In this document: positions 1 through 9,347 of the stretch, in pieces | Numbering within the stretch: the first letter of the stretch is position 1 | How the letters are laid out: every line of letters begins with the position of its first letter | From: an uncultured Flavobacteriaceae bacterium | Lineage (GTDB): Bacteria > Bacteroidota > Bacteroidia > Flavobacteriales > Flavobacteriaceae | NCBI GenBank assembly: GCA_913043275.1 | Contig: CAJWLL010000014.1 | Span: 1 to 44,959 of the forward strand | DNA: 44,959 bases | Direction: 5' to 3' | Notes under the pieces: generated by a model | The model's database searches: none | Seen by the model: the letters and a program-made list of their open reading frames with translations, nothing else | What the model was told of the DNA's origin: nothing | Made by a program: the position numbers and the translations under genes

Positions 1-3000
1 GAACTTCCTGAAGGGGTATACTGATAGACCCTCATCGTACCTCCATTACTTTGTACCTGATCATCATAGGGCGCGGAGGCGACAAACCTGTCTCCCGCTT
101 TGTTCATTTTCACCCCAAAGCCAAAGTAAGCTGAGTTTTGTTTTCCGACGACCTGCCCAAGATTATCCCATGCATTTGTAGTGGCATTATACTGATAGAC
201 AATAATTGAACCCCTATTTGTGCCACCATCGTCATCTTGCCAACTACCAACAGCCAGTCTTGTTCCATCGTTATTTAGGGATACAGAAGTTCCAAATCGA
301 TCAGCGTTAGTGTTACCCGTAAGGGTGCTTCCCATCTGGGTCCAACTACTGGTCCCAGAGTTGTATTGGTAGATATAAACTGCCCCACGATCTGAACCTC
401 CACTGGGCTCATCTCTATTAGCTCCAATGGCAATAATATTTCCTGCACCATTAATTGAGACACTACCACCAAAATAGTCATTGGATGTATCTCCAAAGAA
501 TTCTCCAGATAGCGTCCAAGAAGAACTGCTAGAGGGTGTTCTTTTATAGACAGCCGCTTTACCAGAGTTGCTATTTCCGTTATGATCGTAGACTTGCGAT
601 CCGAAGACTACGGTGTTTCCATTGTCTGAGAGATCAACTGCCTGTCCGTTTTTATTAGGAGCCATCTCACTATTATGACCTCTTCCAGCATTTTCAGAAG
701 CTTGTGTTCCATAAATAAAATTATAGGAGGAGGAATCCGTTATATTAAACCCATTACCGAGTATACCATCACCATCGGGATCATACAGACCTGCCTCTGT
801 GACATCAAAACAACCATCACCATCAGAGTCTAAATCTTTACTATTGACAATACCATCTCCATCGATATCTGTAAATGAAGGTGCTGAACTTGGAGAAGTT
901 TCAAAATTGTATAGCTGTGAAACTTCTCCATCAGTCAGTTCTATATTCCAAACTTTAACATCATCAACTGCTGCTGTTAAATAAGTTGTTTGAGAATTAT
1001 TCATATTTAGCGGTCCCCTACCAATTACAAAACCACGATTTTGTATATTAAAAATATTCCCTTGATTATGAGTATGAGCAAGGTTGCCATCTATATATAT
1101 CTTTCTTGTATTTCCATTATAGCTAAAAACATATTGATGCCACTGTCCATCATTATTATTTCCTGCGTTAGATGTCCCAATGCCTCTATTACATCTACTA
1201 AAGTTTAGATTTGATCCATGTCTTATTACAGGTCCTGAATTATTATCACATGTCCATGCTCCAAGGCCAAATAAATCTCGCCTATTCGAGTCTGTAGAAT
1301 TTACCCAACCACTGATAGTAAATCTAGTTGCAACTTGACTTGCTATACTATTTGATGTGGACAGATAATCACCAACTCCATCAAACAAGTATGCTGAATT
1401 AGAATTACCAAAACGATCTGTAGTTAATGTTGGATCACCTGATGCTGTGGTATGATTATTTCTGGTGCTACTATCTTGAGAATTACCAGAAAAATAATAA
1501 TTTCCTATTAAATTAGTTTGCTTTGGAATTAAATTGCTAAGCGCAGAATCTTCATAAGTGTCAAGGATTCCATCATTATCATCATCGATATCTGCATTAT
1601 CCCCAACTCCATCATCATCAGTATCAATAGACTCTGTGTTATCAGTTGGGAATTCATCTTCAGAGTCCTCCACACCATCATTATCATCGTCGGGGTCAGA
1701 GCTATCTGGAATACCATCTGAGTCAGTATCAAGAAAATTTACTGTCAGTGTTGCTTGAGAAGAAGAGACAGTATAAGTTCCACCGCAAGACGTGCTTATG
1801 ATATTTAGTCGGTATTGATATCTATTTTGACCAATTGTTGATGGATTTATATTAAGTGTGGCAGAGTTGGATCCTGAGTATGAACCTGACTCTGGAACAT
1901 TACTCCATGTAGTTGCAGTGGCAGAAGTTGCATATTGCCACTGGTAGGTAAATGATGTAGCACCGGATGTAGCGGTTACTGTAAATGAAGCTGGACTATT
2001 TTCAAGAACAGTTACAGACTGAGGTTGACCACTAATTGTAATCTCTGGAGGCTCTAGAAAATCTTTAACATTATTGCTATTTGCATCGGTTATACTCGCC
2101 ACGCTAGTGGGAGAGAGGTATGCATTGGTTCCAGGAGTGAAATTTGTTCCACTGGCATCAGAGATAACTGTTCCTGAGGCTGATACAGATAGCTGCTGTC
2201 CAATTACCAGTATCCTACCGGCATTACTCAGCCCAGGAGGATCATAATTAGGCTCAGCTGCTGCATATATATTCCCTGAGGCAGAAAGGGCCAGTGAGGA
2301 ACCAAAATCATCATTCATATCTAAGTAGCTTCCTTTCTCACTCCAGGTTGAACCGTTATACTCATAAAAATATACTCTATCCGCGCTTCCAATACCCAGA
2401 AGATTACCTCGCTCGTTAAAGTCAATAGAAGCTCCGAAATAGTTATTAGAATTATAAATTGAACTTGAGCCACTACCGTTAGTTCCTAGTTGGCTCCATG
2501 TTCCACCGCTTTCACCGTAAATAAATATCCTATCATTACTCCGCCTACCATCTGAGAAAGCCACGCGATCACCCGCTCCGTTTATGGCAACGGTTCCATA
2601 GTAATCACTGGTTGAGTATCCCTTCATATCAGCACCTACTTGTGTCCAGGATGAACTTCCTGAAGGGGTATACTGATAGACCCTCATCGTACCTCCATTA
2701 CTTTGTATCTGATCATCATAGGGCGCGGAGGAGACAAACCTGTCTCCTGCTTTGTTCATTTTCACCCCAAAGCCAAAGTAACCTGAGTTTTGTTTTCCAA
2801 TTACCTGTCCAAGATTATCCCATGCATTTGTAGAGGCATTATACTGATAGACTATAATTGATCCCCTTTCAGACCCACCATCGTCATCACGAGGAACACC
2901 AACGGCTATTCGATTACCCTGGTGGTTTAGTGAGAGCGAGGTTCCAAAATAATCTGAATTACCACTACCTGATAGTGGAGCTCCTCCAAGAAGTGACCAT

Positions 3001-6000
3001 GAGGCAGTGGCGCTATTGTACTTGTAGACATATACAGCACCTCTATCAGATCCTCCACTGGGCTCATCACGGGGCGCTCCAATGGCCACAATATCTCCCT
3101 TGCCGTTTATGGATACGGATTGTCCGAAATAATCTGTACCGCTATCACCATAAAAATCACCGATTAAGCTCCAGGAAGTAGCTCCTGTAGGTGTTCTTTG
3201 ATAGACAGCAGCGTGACCGCTGTTTGATCCGCCAGGGGGACCGTCATATTCTCTAGCTCCATAAATTACAATATTACCATCAGCTGAGATGTCTACCCCT
3301 TGACCTATATTGTAGGGATAAAAATCAGTAGTGTATCCCTGCCCTGCAAGCTCATTTGCGTAGGAGCCGTTAATAAAGTTATAGGCAGAGGAGTCGGTAA
3401 GATTAAATCCGTTACCGAGCATACCATCGCCATCGGGATCAGACAGACCTGCCTCAGCCACATCAAAACACCCATCACCATCGGAGTCTAAATCCTTACT
3501 ATTTACAATACCATCACCATCGATGTCGTTGCTAGTTCCAGCAGTATCTTCATAAGTGTCCAGTATACCATCGTTATCATCATCAATATCGTCACCATCA
3601 CCAATGCCGTCGCCATCAGTATCGGCAGACTGAGTGGGATCACAAGGATACAGATCATCAGCATCCAAGACCCCATCATTATCATCGTCTGGATCTAAAT
3701 TATTAGGAGTTCCATCGCTATCACAGTCATCTAATGTAATAGTAAGGGTAGCCTGGGTGGAGGTTACTGTATATCCACCACAACTGTTTGTAATAAGTAC
3801 TCTAAACTGATACCCATTTAAACTAATCAGGGAAATCGGAATATTTAGTGTTGCAGAGTTAGATCCTGAATATGAATTTGACTCTGTAATATCAGTCCAA
3901 GTGGTTGCAGTGACCGATGTTGCGTATTGCCACTGGTAGGTAAATGATGTAGCACCAGATGTAGCTGTTACTGTAAATGATGATGGAGAATTTTCAATAA
4001 CTGAAGTATTAGTTGGTTGACCAGTTATAGTAATTAGAGGAACCTCTAGAAAATCTTTAACATTGTTGCTGTCTGCATCGGTTATACTTGCCACGCTGGT
4101 GGGAGAGAGGTAAGCATTAGTCCCTGGAGTGAAATTTGTTCCACTGGCATCCGAGATAACTGTTCCAGATGCTGATACAGATAGCTGCTGTCCAATTACC
4201 AGTATCCTACCTGCATTACTAAGCCCTGGCGGATCGTAATCATGCATTGAAGCTGCATATATATTTCCTGATGCTGATAATGCAATGGATGCTCCAAAAC
4301 TATAATTCTGATCTAAGTAGCTACCTTTTTGACTCCAAGTTGAACCGTTATACTCATAAAAATAAACTTTGTCCCTAGTACCAACTCCTAGAAGATTACC
4401 TCGCTCGTTAAAGTCAATAGAAGCTCCGAAATAAGTATTAGAATTAAAAATTGAACTTGAGCCACTACCGTTAGTACCTAGTTGAGTCCATGTTCCACCG
4501 CTTTCACCGTAAATAAATATTCTTTGATTGTTTCTCTGACCATCCGAGAAAGCCACGCGATCCCCTGCTGCGTTTATGGCAACGGTTCCATAGTAATCAC
4601 TGGTTGAGTATCCCCTCATATCAGCACCCACTTGATTCCAAGTAGTACCCCCACCGTACTGATAAACCCTCATTGTACCCACATTACTTCCAAACTGATC
4701 ATCATAGGGAGCGGAGGAGACAAACCTGTCTCCCGCTTTGTTCATTTTCACCCCAAAGCCAAAGTAGGTAGAGTTTTGTTTTCCAACGACCTGTCCAATA
4801 TTATCCCATGAGCTTGTACCGGTGTTATACTGATAGACTATAATTGAACCTCTATTACTTCCAGAATCATCATCAAATGGAACACCAACGGCTATTCTAT
4901 TACCCTGGTGATTAAGTGAGAGTGAGGTTCCAAAATAATCAGAATTACCACTACCTGTTAGTGGAGCTCCTCCAAGAAGTGACCAAGAGGCAGTGGCACT
5001 ATTATACTTGTAGATATACACAGCACCTCTATCAGATCCTCCGCTGGGCTCATCGCGGGGCGCTCCAATGGCCACGATATCTCCCCTACCGTTTATGGAG
5101 ACGGATTGTCCGAAATAATCTGTACTGGTATCTCCATAAAAATCGCCGATTAAGCTCCAAGAGGTAACTCCTGTAGGTGTTCTTTGATAGACAGCAGCGT
5201 GACCGCTGTTTGATCCGCCAGGGGGACCGTCATATTCTCTAGCTCCATAAATTACAATATTACCATCAGCTGAGATGTCTACCCCTTGACCTATATTGTA
5301 GGGATAAAAATCAGTAGTGTATCCCTGCCCTGCAAGCTCATTTGCGTAGGAGCCGTTAATAAAGTTATAGGCAGAGGAGTCGGTAAGATTAAATCCGTTA
5401 CCGAGCATACCATCGCCATCGGGATCAGACAGACCTGCCTCAGCCACATCAAAACACCCATCACCATCGGAGTCTAAATCCTTACTATTTACAATACCAT
5501 CACCATCAATGTCATTGCTAGTTCCAGCAGAATCTTCATAAGTATCCAGTATACCATCGTTATCATCATCAATATCATCTGCATCGCCTATACCATCAAA
5601 ATCATTATCAAAGGATTGTGTAGAATCACATGGAAATAAATCAGCGATATCAAGCACTCCATCATTGTCATCATCTGTATCTGTATTGTTACCAATGCCA
5701 TCATTATCACAATCTGCGCTTTCAGAGGCATCACAAGGGAATGGATCTTGACCATCATTAACCCCGTCATTATCGGAATCTGGATCAGTTGGATCCAAAC
5801 ACCTAACTGCAGAAGTGGTACTGGATTGAGCACTGATCTCGTAAGCATCAGTTAGCCCATCATTATCATCATCAGGATCGGTGTCATCTGGAATTCCATC
5901 GCCATCTGTATCGATTCTGATTGTAAGGGTTGCTTGAGTGGAAGTCACTGTATAACCTCCACAGCTATTTCTAATTAGTACACGGTATTGATATTTATCA

Positions 6001-9000
6001 AAACTTATAAGAGTAGGAGAAATAGTTAGGGTAGGTGAACTACTTCCTAAGTATGAACCTGAATTTGAGATATTTGACCAAGTTGTTGCAGTGACTGATG
6101 TAGCAAATTGCCATTGATACGAAAGGGAGGTTACTGCAGATGTAGCAGTTACTGTATAGGAAGATCCTACATTTTGAACCACTGAAACAGATTGGGGTTG
6201 ACCGCTTATAGTAATATTTGGCAATTCAAGGAAATCCTTAGTATTGTTAGAATCCAGATCAAGAATTGAAGCTGAGTTTGTGGCTGATAGATAAGCATTA
6301 TTCCCATATGTAAATGTTGTGCTACTTGCATCGGTAGTTACTAGTCCCTTTGCATTAACAACAACTGCTCCATTACCTAAAATACCATTACCATCGGGAT
6401 TAGACAGACCTGCTTCAGCTATATCAAAACACCCATCACCATCAGAGTCTAGATCTTTACTGTTTACAATACCGTCACTATCTACATCCCTAGAGAAGCT
6501 ATAGACAACACTATTCTCATACCAAGCAATGGTGTCGTCATTAAGAGAAGCCGATATAATATCCATATCCCCATCCCCGTCCATATCTGCTGCAAAGACA
6601 AAACGTGCACCATCTGCACTTGTTGTTATATTTGCAGCAGTCCATGTAGGATTTGCAGCCCCATTATTTTCATACCAATCTACGGTGTCGTCATCATTAG
6701 AAGAAGATAGGATATCCATGTCCCCATCCCCGTCCATATCTGCTGCAAAGACAGCGTTTGTATCATTTACACTTGTTGCTATATTTGCAGCAGTCCATGT
6801 AGGATTTGCAGCCCCGTTGCTCTCATACCAAGCAATGGTGTTATCACCAGCAGAAGCGGATAAAATGTCCATATCGCCATCTCCATCCATATCTGCAGCA
6901 AAAACAGATCTTGCATTAACTTTATCAGTTACTATATCAGCAGCCGTCCATGTAGGATTTGCAGCCCCGTTGTTCTCATACCAAGCTATAGTATCATCAA
7001 GCCATGAGGCCGATAAGATATCCATATCTCCATCCCCGTCCATATCTGCTGCAAAGACACTATGTGCACCATCTGCACTTGTTGCTATATTGGCAGCAGT
7101 CCATGTAGGATTTGCAGCCCCATTATTTTCATACCAAGCTATAGTATCATCTAAATAAGAAGCCGATATAATATCCATATCTCCATCCCCGTCCATATCT
7201 GCTGCAAAGACAGAGTTTGCACCATTTGCACTTGTTGCTATATTGGCAGCAGTCCATGTAGGATCTGCAGCCCCGTTGTTCTCATACCAAGCTATAGTAT
7301 CATCATTATAAGAAGCCGATATAATATCCATATCTCCATCCCCGTCCATATCTGCTGCATAAACTTCTCTTGCGCCATCTGCACTTGTTGCTATAACAGC
7401 TTTAGTCCAAGTAGGGTTTGCAGCCCCATTATTTTCATACCAAGCAATGGTATCGTCAAAAGCAGAAGCCGATATAATATCCATATCCCCATCCCCATCC
7501 ATATCTGCTGCAAAGACAAAACGTGCACCATCTGCACTTGTTGCTATATCAGCGGCGGTAAAAGAGGTTGTTGCAGAATCTTCATAGGTGTCCAGTATAC
7601 CATCGTTATCATCATCTAAATCAGTATTGTCTCCCACACCATCCGAATCATTATCAGAAGTCTCACCTGCATTACAGGGGAAAAGATCTGAACTGTCAGC
7701 CACACCGTCATTATCATCATCTGAATCTGCATTATCACCAGTACCATCGCTATCACAATCAAGCCACTCAGAACCATTACATGGAAAAACATCAATCAAA
7801 TCATTACGTCCATCACCATCAGTATCAGCAAGTAATGGATTAGTATTGTCCGATCCATTAGCACAATTATCAATCTCATTTACGTCTGTGACTCCATCAT
7901 TATCATCATCAGGATCTATTGAGTTTCTAATTCCATCGCCATCTGTATCAATAAAAACATCAAGCTCAGTTGGTGTGGAATATTGAACAGGTCCACAGCT
8001 CGGAGTTACCACTGCTCGAAAAACATAGTTGTCTATAGATGCGCTAGCAGTTATCGATAAGGTTCTATTAGTAACGTTATTTGCAAAGAAAAGAGAATTA
8101 GATAAATTGGTCCAGTTGGCAACTGAGCTGGATGTTTTAGACTGCCATTGATATGAAAATGAACCGTTGGAGGTCGTAGCTGTTACAGTTAATGTTAAAC
8201 TTCCAGTGTCCTGAACAGTTTTAGTTGCTGTATCACTAGTTAAAGAAATGTTTGGTACTTCGAGGTAGTCGAAAGTGCCGTTACTATCAGCATCTCTAAA
8301 AGTATTCAAGTAAATTACAATTCCATGACTGAAGGTGTTATTATTTGCATCTGAGGTAACCTTACCATCATCATCGGTTTGGACAGGAGAGGTTCCAACA
8401 ACACCGTCATTGTCTGGGTCAGAGTAATTGTTTTCTATTGTATCTGGACAACCATCTCCATCGGAGTCTCTATCTAATCTGTTGGGAATACCATCGCCGT
8501 CAATATCACCATTGCCCTCTCTGGAATCTAAAATACCATCATTATCATCATCTTTATCAGCCCCCCCATCGGCAAGTTGATCCCCATCTGAGTCATCTAA
8601 AACTTGAAATAAAATATTATCAACGTTAGCATTTGGGTATACTTTACCACCAGTCGATGTTCCAGAAACAGTCACAGTATACAAACCATCAGCTGGTATT
8701 CCCGTAGACGGAGTAGTCAAAGCCCAATCATAATACCATATTGAAGTCGTTGATTGCGTTAATGCTGTGAGTGTTACAGTTGTACTACCCCTCATAATAT
8801 TAATTAGTGGGGAGCTAGCCATTGGCTGACTAAAAGTGGCAGTAATTCTTATATTGTCGTAAATCGTTAAACGATCATCTGCATCTGTATCTGTAAGAAC
8901 TACCGTGGGAACTGTACTGTCAAGAGTAAAATCTATACTCGACCCAATTAATGTTGTTGACATGTTGGAGGGGTCAGTTACTCGAACTCTAGCAGAATAG

Positions 9001-9347
9001 TTACCATTTGATGGCCCTGAACTACTTACATCCCAGGTATAATACCATGTAAGCCTGTCACTTGTTATCATTACTCCACCGTTGACAGCACCAGGAATTT
9101 CTATAGTGGGGGAAACAGTAACGGCACTTTGAAAGACTGCTGTGAATACTACCTCACTTGCAGTTTGTAGTTGATTGTCGCTATCATTATCAGTAAATGA
9201 ATTTAGAACTGGGAAAGCAAGGTTATCCTCAATATTAAATGAGGTTAGATTGTTAGAAAAAGAAAAGCTTATAAATCCTAAAAATAGGATTCCTGCCCAT
9301 TTAAAAATAGGTTTTTCAAACAATATTTTAATAAAACCTTTATTCAA
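1..9347 (-). CDS. Giant modular secreted adhesin-like protein (partial, C-terminus off window)
   Basis: One frame stays open from 9347 to the left edge, giving 3115 codons without a stop; the C-terminus lies outside. There is no ATG near the start. An in-frame TAG at 9369-9371 leaves TTG at 9345-9347 as the best start, overlapping the end of the PorP gene and followed by a signal-peptide-like stretch (about residues 1-33). Order of parts: two Ig-like repeats (about 40-240), TSP3 calcium repeats rich in DxDGDG, an Ig-like domain (about 360-455), more TSP3, seven FG-GAP/VCBS repeats (about 591-948), Ig, TSP3, a FG-GAP_2 propeller-like block, Ig, TSP3, a second such block, Ig, TSP3, a LamG-like domain (about 2608-2823) and a third FG-GAP_2 block. 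This resembles SprB-type or other type IX-secreted surface adhesins. A C-terminal sorting domain is expected but not visible. The exact ligand is unknown. Confidence 0.9.
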   Translation of the reverse strand, partial: MNKGFIKILFEKPIFKWAGILFLGFISFSFSNNLTSFNIEDNLAFPVLNSFTDNDSDNQLQTASEVVFTAVFQSAVTVSPTIEIPGAVNGGVMITSDRLTWYYTWDVSSSGPSNGNYSARVRVTDPSNMSTTLIGSSIDFTLDSTVPTVVLTDTDADDRLTIYDNIRITATFSQPMASSPLINIMRGSTTVTLTALTQSTTSIWYYDWALTTPSTGIPADGLYTVTVSGTSTGGKVYPNANVDNILFQVLDDSDGDQLADGGADKDDDNDGILDSREGNGDIDGDGIPNRLDRDSDGDGCPDTIENNYSDPDNDGVVGTSPVQTDDDGKVTSDANNNTFSHGIVIYLNTFRDADSNGTFDYLEVPNISLTSDTATKTVQDTGSLTLTVTATTSNGSFSYQWQSKTSSSVANWTNLSNSLFFANNVTNRTLSITASASIDNYVFRAVVTPSCGPVQYSTPTELDVFIDTDGDGIRNSIDPDDDNDGVTDVNEIDNCANGSDNTNPLLADTDGDGRNDLIDVFPCNGSEWLDCDSDGTGDNADSDDDNDGVADSSDLFPCNAGETSDNDSDGVGDNTDLDDDNDGILDTYEDSATTSFTAADIATSADGARFVFAADMDGDGDMDIISASAFDDTIAWYENNGAANPTWTKAVIATSADGAREVYAADMDGDGDMDIISASYNDDTIAWYENNGAADPTWTAANIATSANGANSVFAADMDGDGDMDIISASYLDDTIAWYENNGAANPTWTAANIATSADGAHSVFAADMDGDGDMDILSASWLDDTIAWYENNGAANPTWTAADIVTDKVNARSVFAADMDGDGDMDILSASAGDNTIAWYESNGAANPTWTAANIATSVNDTNAVFAADMDGDGDMDILSSSNDDDTVDWYENNGAANPTWTAANITTSADGARFVFAADMDGDGDMDIISASLNDDTIAWYENSVVYSFSRDVDSDGIVNSKDLDSDGDGCFDIAEAGLSNPDGNGILGNGAVVVNAKGLVTTDASSTTFTYGNNAYLSATNSASILDLDSNNTKDFLELPNITISGQPQSVSVVQNVGSSYTVTATSAVTSLSYQWQFATSVTATTWSNISNSGSYLGSSSPTLTISPTLISFDKYQYRVLIRNSCGGYTVTSTQATLTIRIDTDGDGIPDDTDPDDDNDGLTDAYEISAQSSTTSAVRCLDPTDPDSDNDGVNDGQDPFPCDASESADCDNDGIGNNTDTDDDNDGVLDIADLFPCDSTQSFDNDFDGIGDADDIDDDNDGILDTYEDSAGTSNDIDGDGIVNSKDLDSDGDGCFDVAEAGLSDPDGDGMLGNGFNLTDSSAYNFINGSYANELAGQGYTTDFYPYNIGQGVDISADGNIVIYGAREYDGPPGGSNSGHAAVYQRTPTGVTSWSLIGDFYGDTSTDYFGQSVSINGRGDIVAIGAPRDEPSGGSDRGAVYIYKYNSATASWSLLGGAPLTGSGNSDYFGTSLSLNHQGNRIAVGVPFDDDSGSNRGSIIVYQYNTGTSSWDNIGQVVGKQNSTYFGFGVKMNKAGDRFVSSAPYDDQFGSNVGTMRVYQYGGGTTWNQVGADMRGYSTSDYYGTVAINAAGDRVAFSDGQRNNQRIFIYGESGGTWTQLGTNGSGSSSIFNSNTYFGASIDFNERGNLLGVGTRDKVYFYEYNGSTWSQKGSYLDQNYSFGASIALSASGNIYAASMHDYDPPGLSNAGRILVIGQQLSVSASGTVISDASGTNFTPGTNAYLSPTSVASITDADSNNVKDFLEVPLITITGQPTNTSVIENSPSSFTVTATSGATSFTYQWQYATSVTATTWTDITESNSYSGSNSATLNIPISLISLNGYQFRVLITNSCGGYTVTSTQATLTITLDDCDSDGTPNNLDPDDDNDGVLDADDLYPCDPTQSADTDGDGIGDGDDIDDDNDGILDTYEDTAGTSNDIDGDGIVNSKDLDSDGDGCFDVAEAGLSDPDGDGMLGNGFNLTDSSAYNFINGSYANELAGQGYTTDFYPYNIGQGVDISADGNIVIYGAREYDGPPGGSNSGHAAVYQRTPTGATSWSLIGDFYGDSGTDYFGQSVSINGKGDIVAIGAPRDEPSGGSDRGAVYVYKYNSATASWSLLGGAPLSGSGNSDYFGTSLSLNHQGNRIAVGVPRDDDGGSERGSIIVYQYNASTNAWDNLGQVIGKQNSGYFGFGVKMNKAGDRFVSSAPYDDQIQSNGGTMRVYQYTPSGSSSWTQVGADMKGYSTSDYYGTVAINGAGDRVAFSDGRRSNDRIFIYGESGGTWSQLGTNGSGSSSIYNSNNYFGASIDFNERGNLLGIGSADRVYFYEYNGSTWSEKGSYLDMNDDFGSSLALSASGNIYAAAEPNYDPPGLSNAGRILVIGQQLSVSASGTVISDASGTNFTPGTNAYLSPTSVASITDANSNNVKDFLEPPEITISGQPQSVTVLENSPASFTVTATSGATSFTYQWQYATSATATTWSNVPESGSYSGSNSATLNINPSTIGQNRYQYRLNIISTSCGGTYTVSSSQATLTVNFLDTDSDGIPDSSDPDDDNDGVEDSEDEFPTDNTESIDTDDDGVGDNADIDDDNDGILDTYEDSALSNLIPKQTNLIGNYYFSGNSQDSSTRNNHTTASGDPTLTTDRFGNSNSAYLFDGVGDYLSTSNSIASQVATRFTISGWVNSTDSNRRDLFGLGAWTCDNNSGPVIRHGSNLNFSRCNRGIGTSNAGNNNDGQWHQYVFSYNGNTRKIYIDGNLAHTHNQGNIFNIQNRGFVIGRGPLNMNNSQTTYLTAAVDDVKVWNIELTDGEVSQLYNFETSPSSAPSFTDIDGDGIVNSKDLDSDGDGCFDVTEAGLYDPDGDGILGNGFNITDSSSYNFIYGTQASENAGRGHNSEMAPNKNGQAVDLSDNGNTVVFGSQVYDHNGNSNSGKAAVYKRTPSSSSSWTLSGEFFGDTSNDYFGGSVSINGAGNIIAIGANRDEPSGGSDRGAVYIYQYNSGTSSWTQMGSTLTGNTNADRFGTSVSLNNDGTRLAVGSWQDDDGGTNRGSIIVYQYNATTNAWDNLGQVVGKQNSAYFGFGVKMNKAGDRFVASAPYDDQVQSNGGTMRVYQYTPSGS
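3182..3521. repeat. 340-bp segment identical to 5168-5507 (copy 1)
   Basis: Base-by-base comparison shows no difference between 3182-3521 and 5168-5507, an offset of 1986 bp (662 codons, so in frame). The identity begins abruptly after a G/A difference at 3181/5167 and ends at a G/A difference at 3522/5508. It lies inside the duplicated FG-GAP_2/TSP3 module of the giant gene; the flanking parts of the module are clearly more diverged. Confidence 0.95.
5168..5507. repeat. 340-bp segment identical to 3182-3521 (copy 2)
   Basis: This is the partner of the 3182-3521 copy. It encodes the end of a TSP3 stretch, the DxxEAGLSDPDGDG linker and the first blades of the FG-GAP_2 block. Perfect identity inside otherwise diverged 2-kb modules points to recent gene conversion or unequal recombination. 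Confidence 0.95.
6505..7575 (-). repeat. Seven tandem 153-bp FG-GAP/VCBS repeats
   Basis: Within the giant gene the same 51-residue unit occurs seven times at an exact spacing of 153 bp: the matching TCC trimers on the plus strand lie at 6562, 6715, 6868, 7021, 7174, 7327 and 7480. Each unit has a core FAADMDGDGDMDI followed by a WYENNGAANPTW-like segment. The DxDGDGDxD core is the calcium-binding loop known from VCBS/FG-GAP propeller blades, so seven units could close one beta-propeller. Unit-to-unit differences are small, which suggests recent tandem amplification. Confidence 0.9.

Larger units (their letters stand above)
1552..5535 (-). repeat. Two in-frame tandem modules of about 2 kb, with a third interrupted copy to the left
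   Basis: The module (TSP3 end, linker, FG-GAP_2 block, linker, Ig-like domain, TSP3) runs from about 5535 to 3550 and again from about 3549 to 1552. A third copy starts near 1550 but carries about 660 extra bases encoding a LamG-like domain before its FG-GAP_2 block: matching positions are offset by 1986 between the first two copies, by about 1998 at 1551/3549, then by 2658 at 756/3414 and 2652 at 1/2653. Each module is therefore a repeated domain cassette of about 660 residues. Confidence 0.85.

Noticed and set aside
3300-5477. Two identical 63-codon plus-strand frames at 3300-3491 and 5286-5477
   Set aside because: They lie antisense inside the 340-bp identical segments of the giant gene and have no family likeness; they only reveal the duplication.
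6529-7158. Plus-strand open frame of 209 codons with repeated segments
   Set aside because: It is the antisense shadow of the 153-bp VCBS repeats of the giant minus-strand gene; its periodic sequence simply mirrors that array.
6505-7575. Possible CRISPR-like repeat array
   Set aside because: Repeats are 153 bp, contiguous, in frame and encode a known calcium-binding protein repeat; there are no unique spacers.
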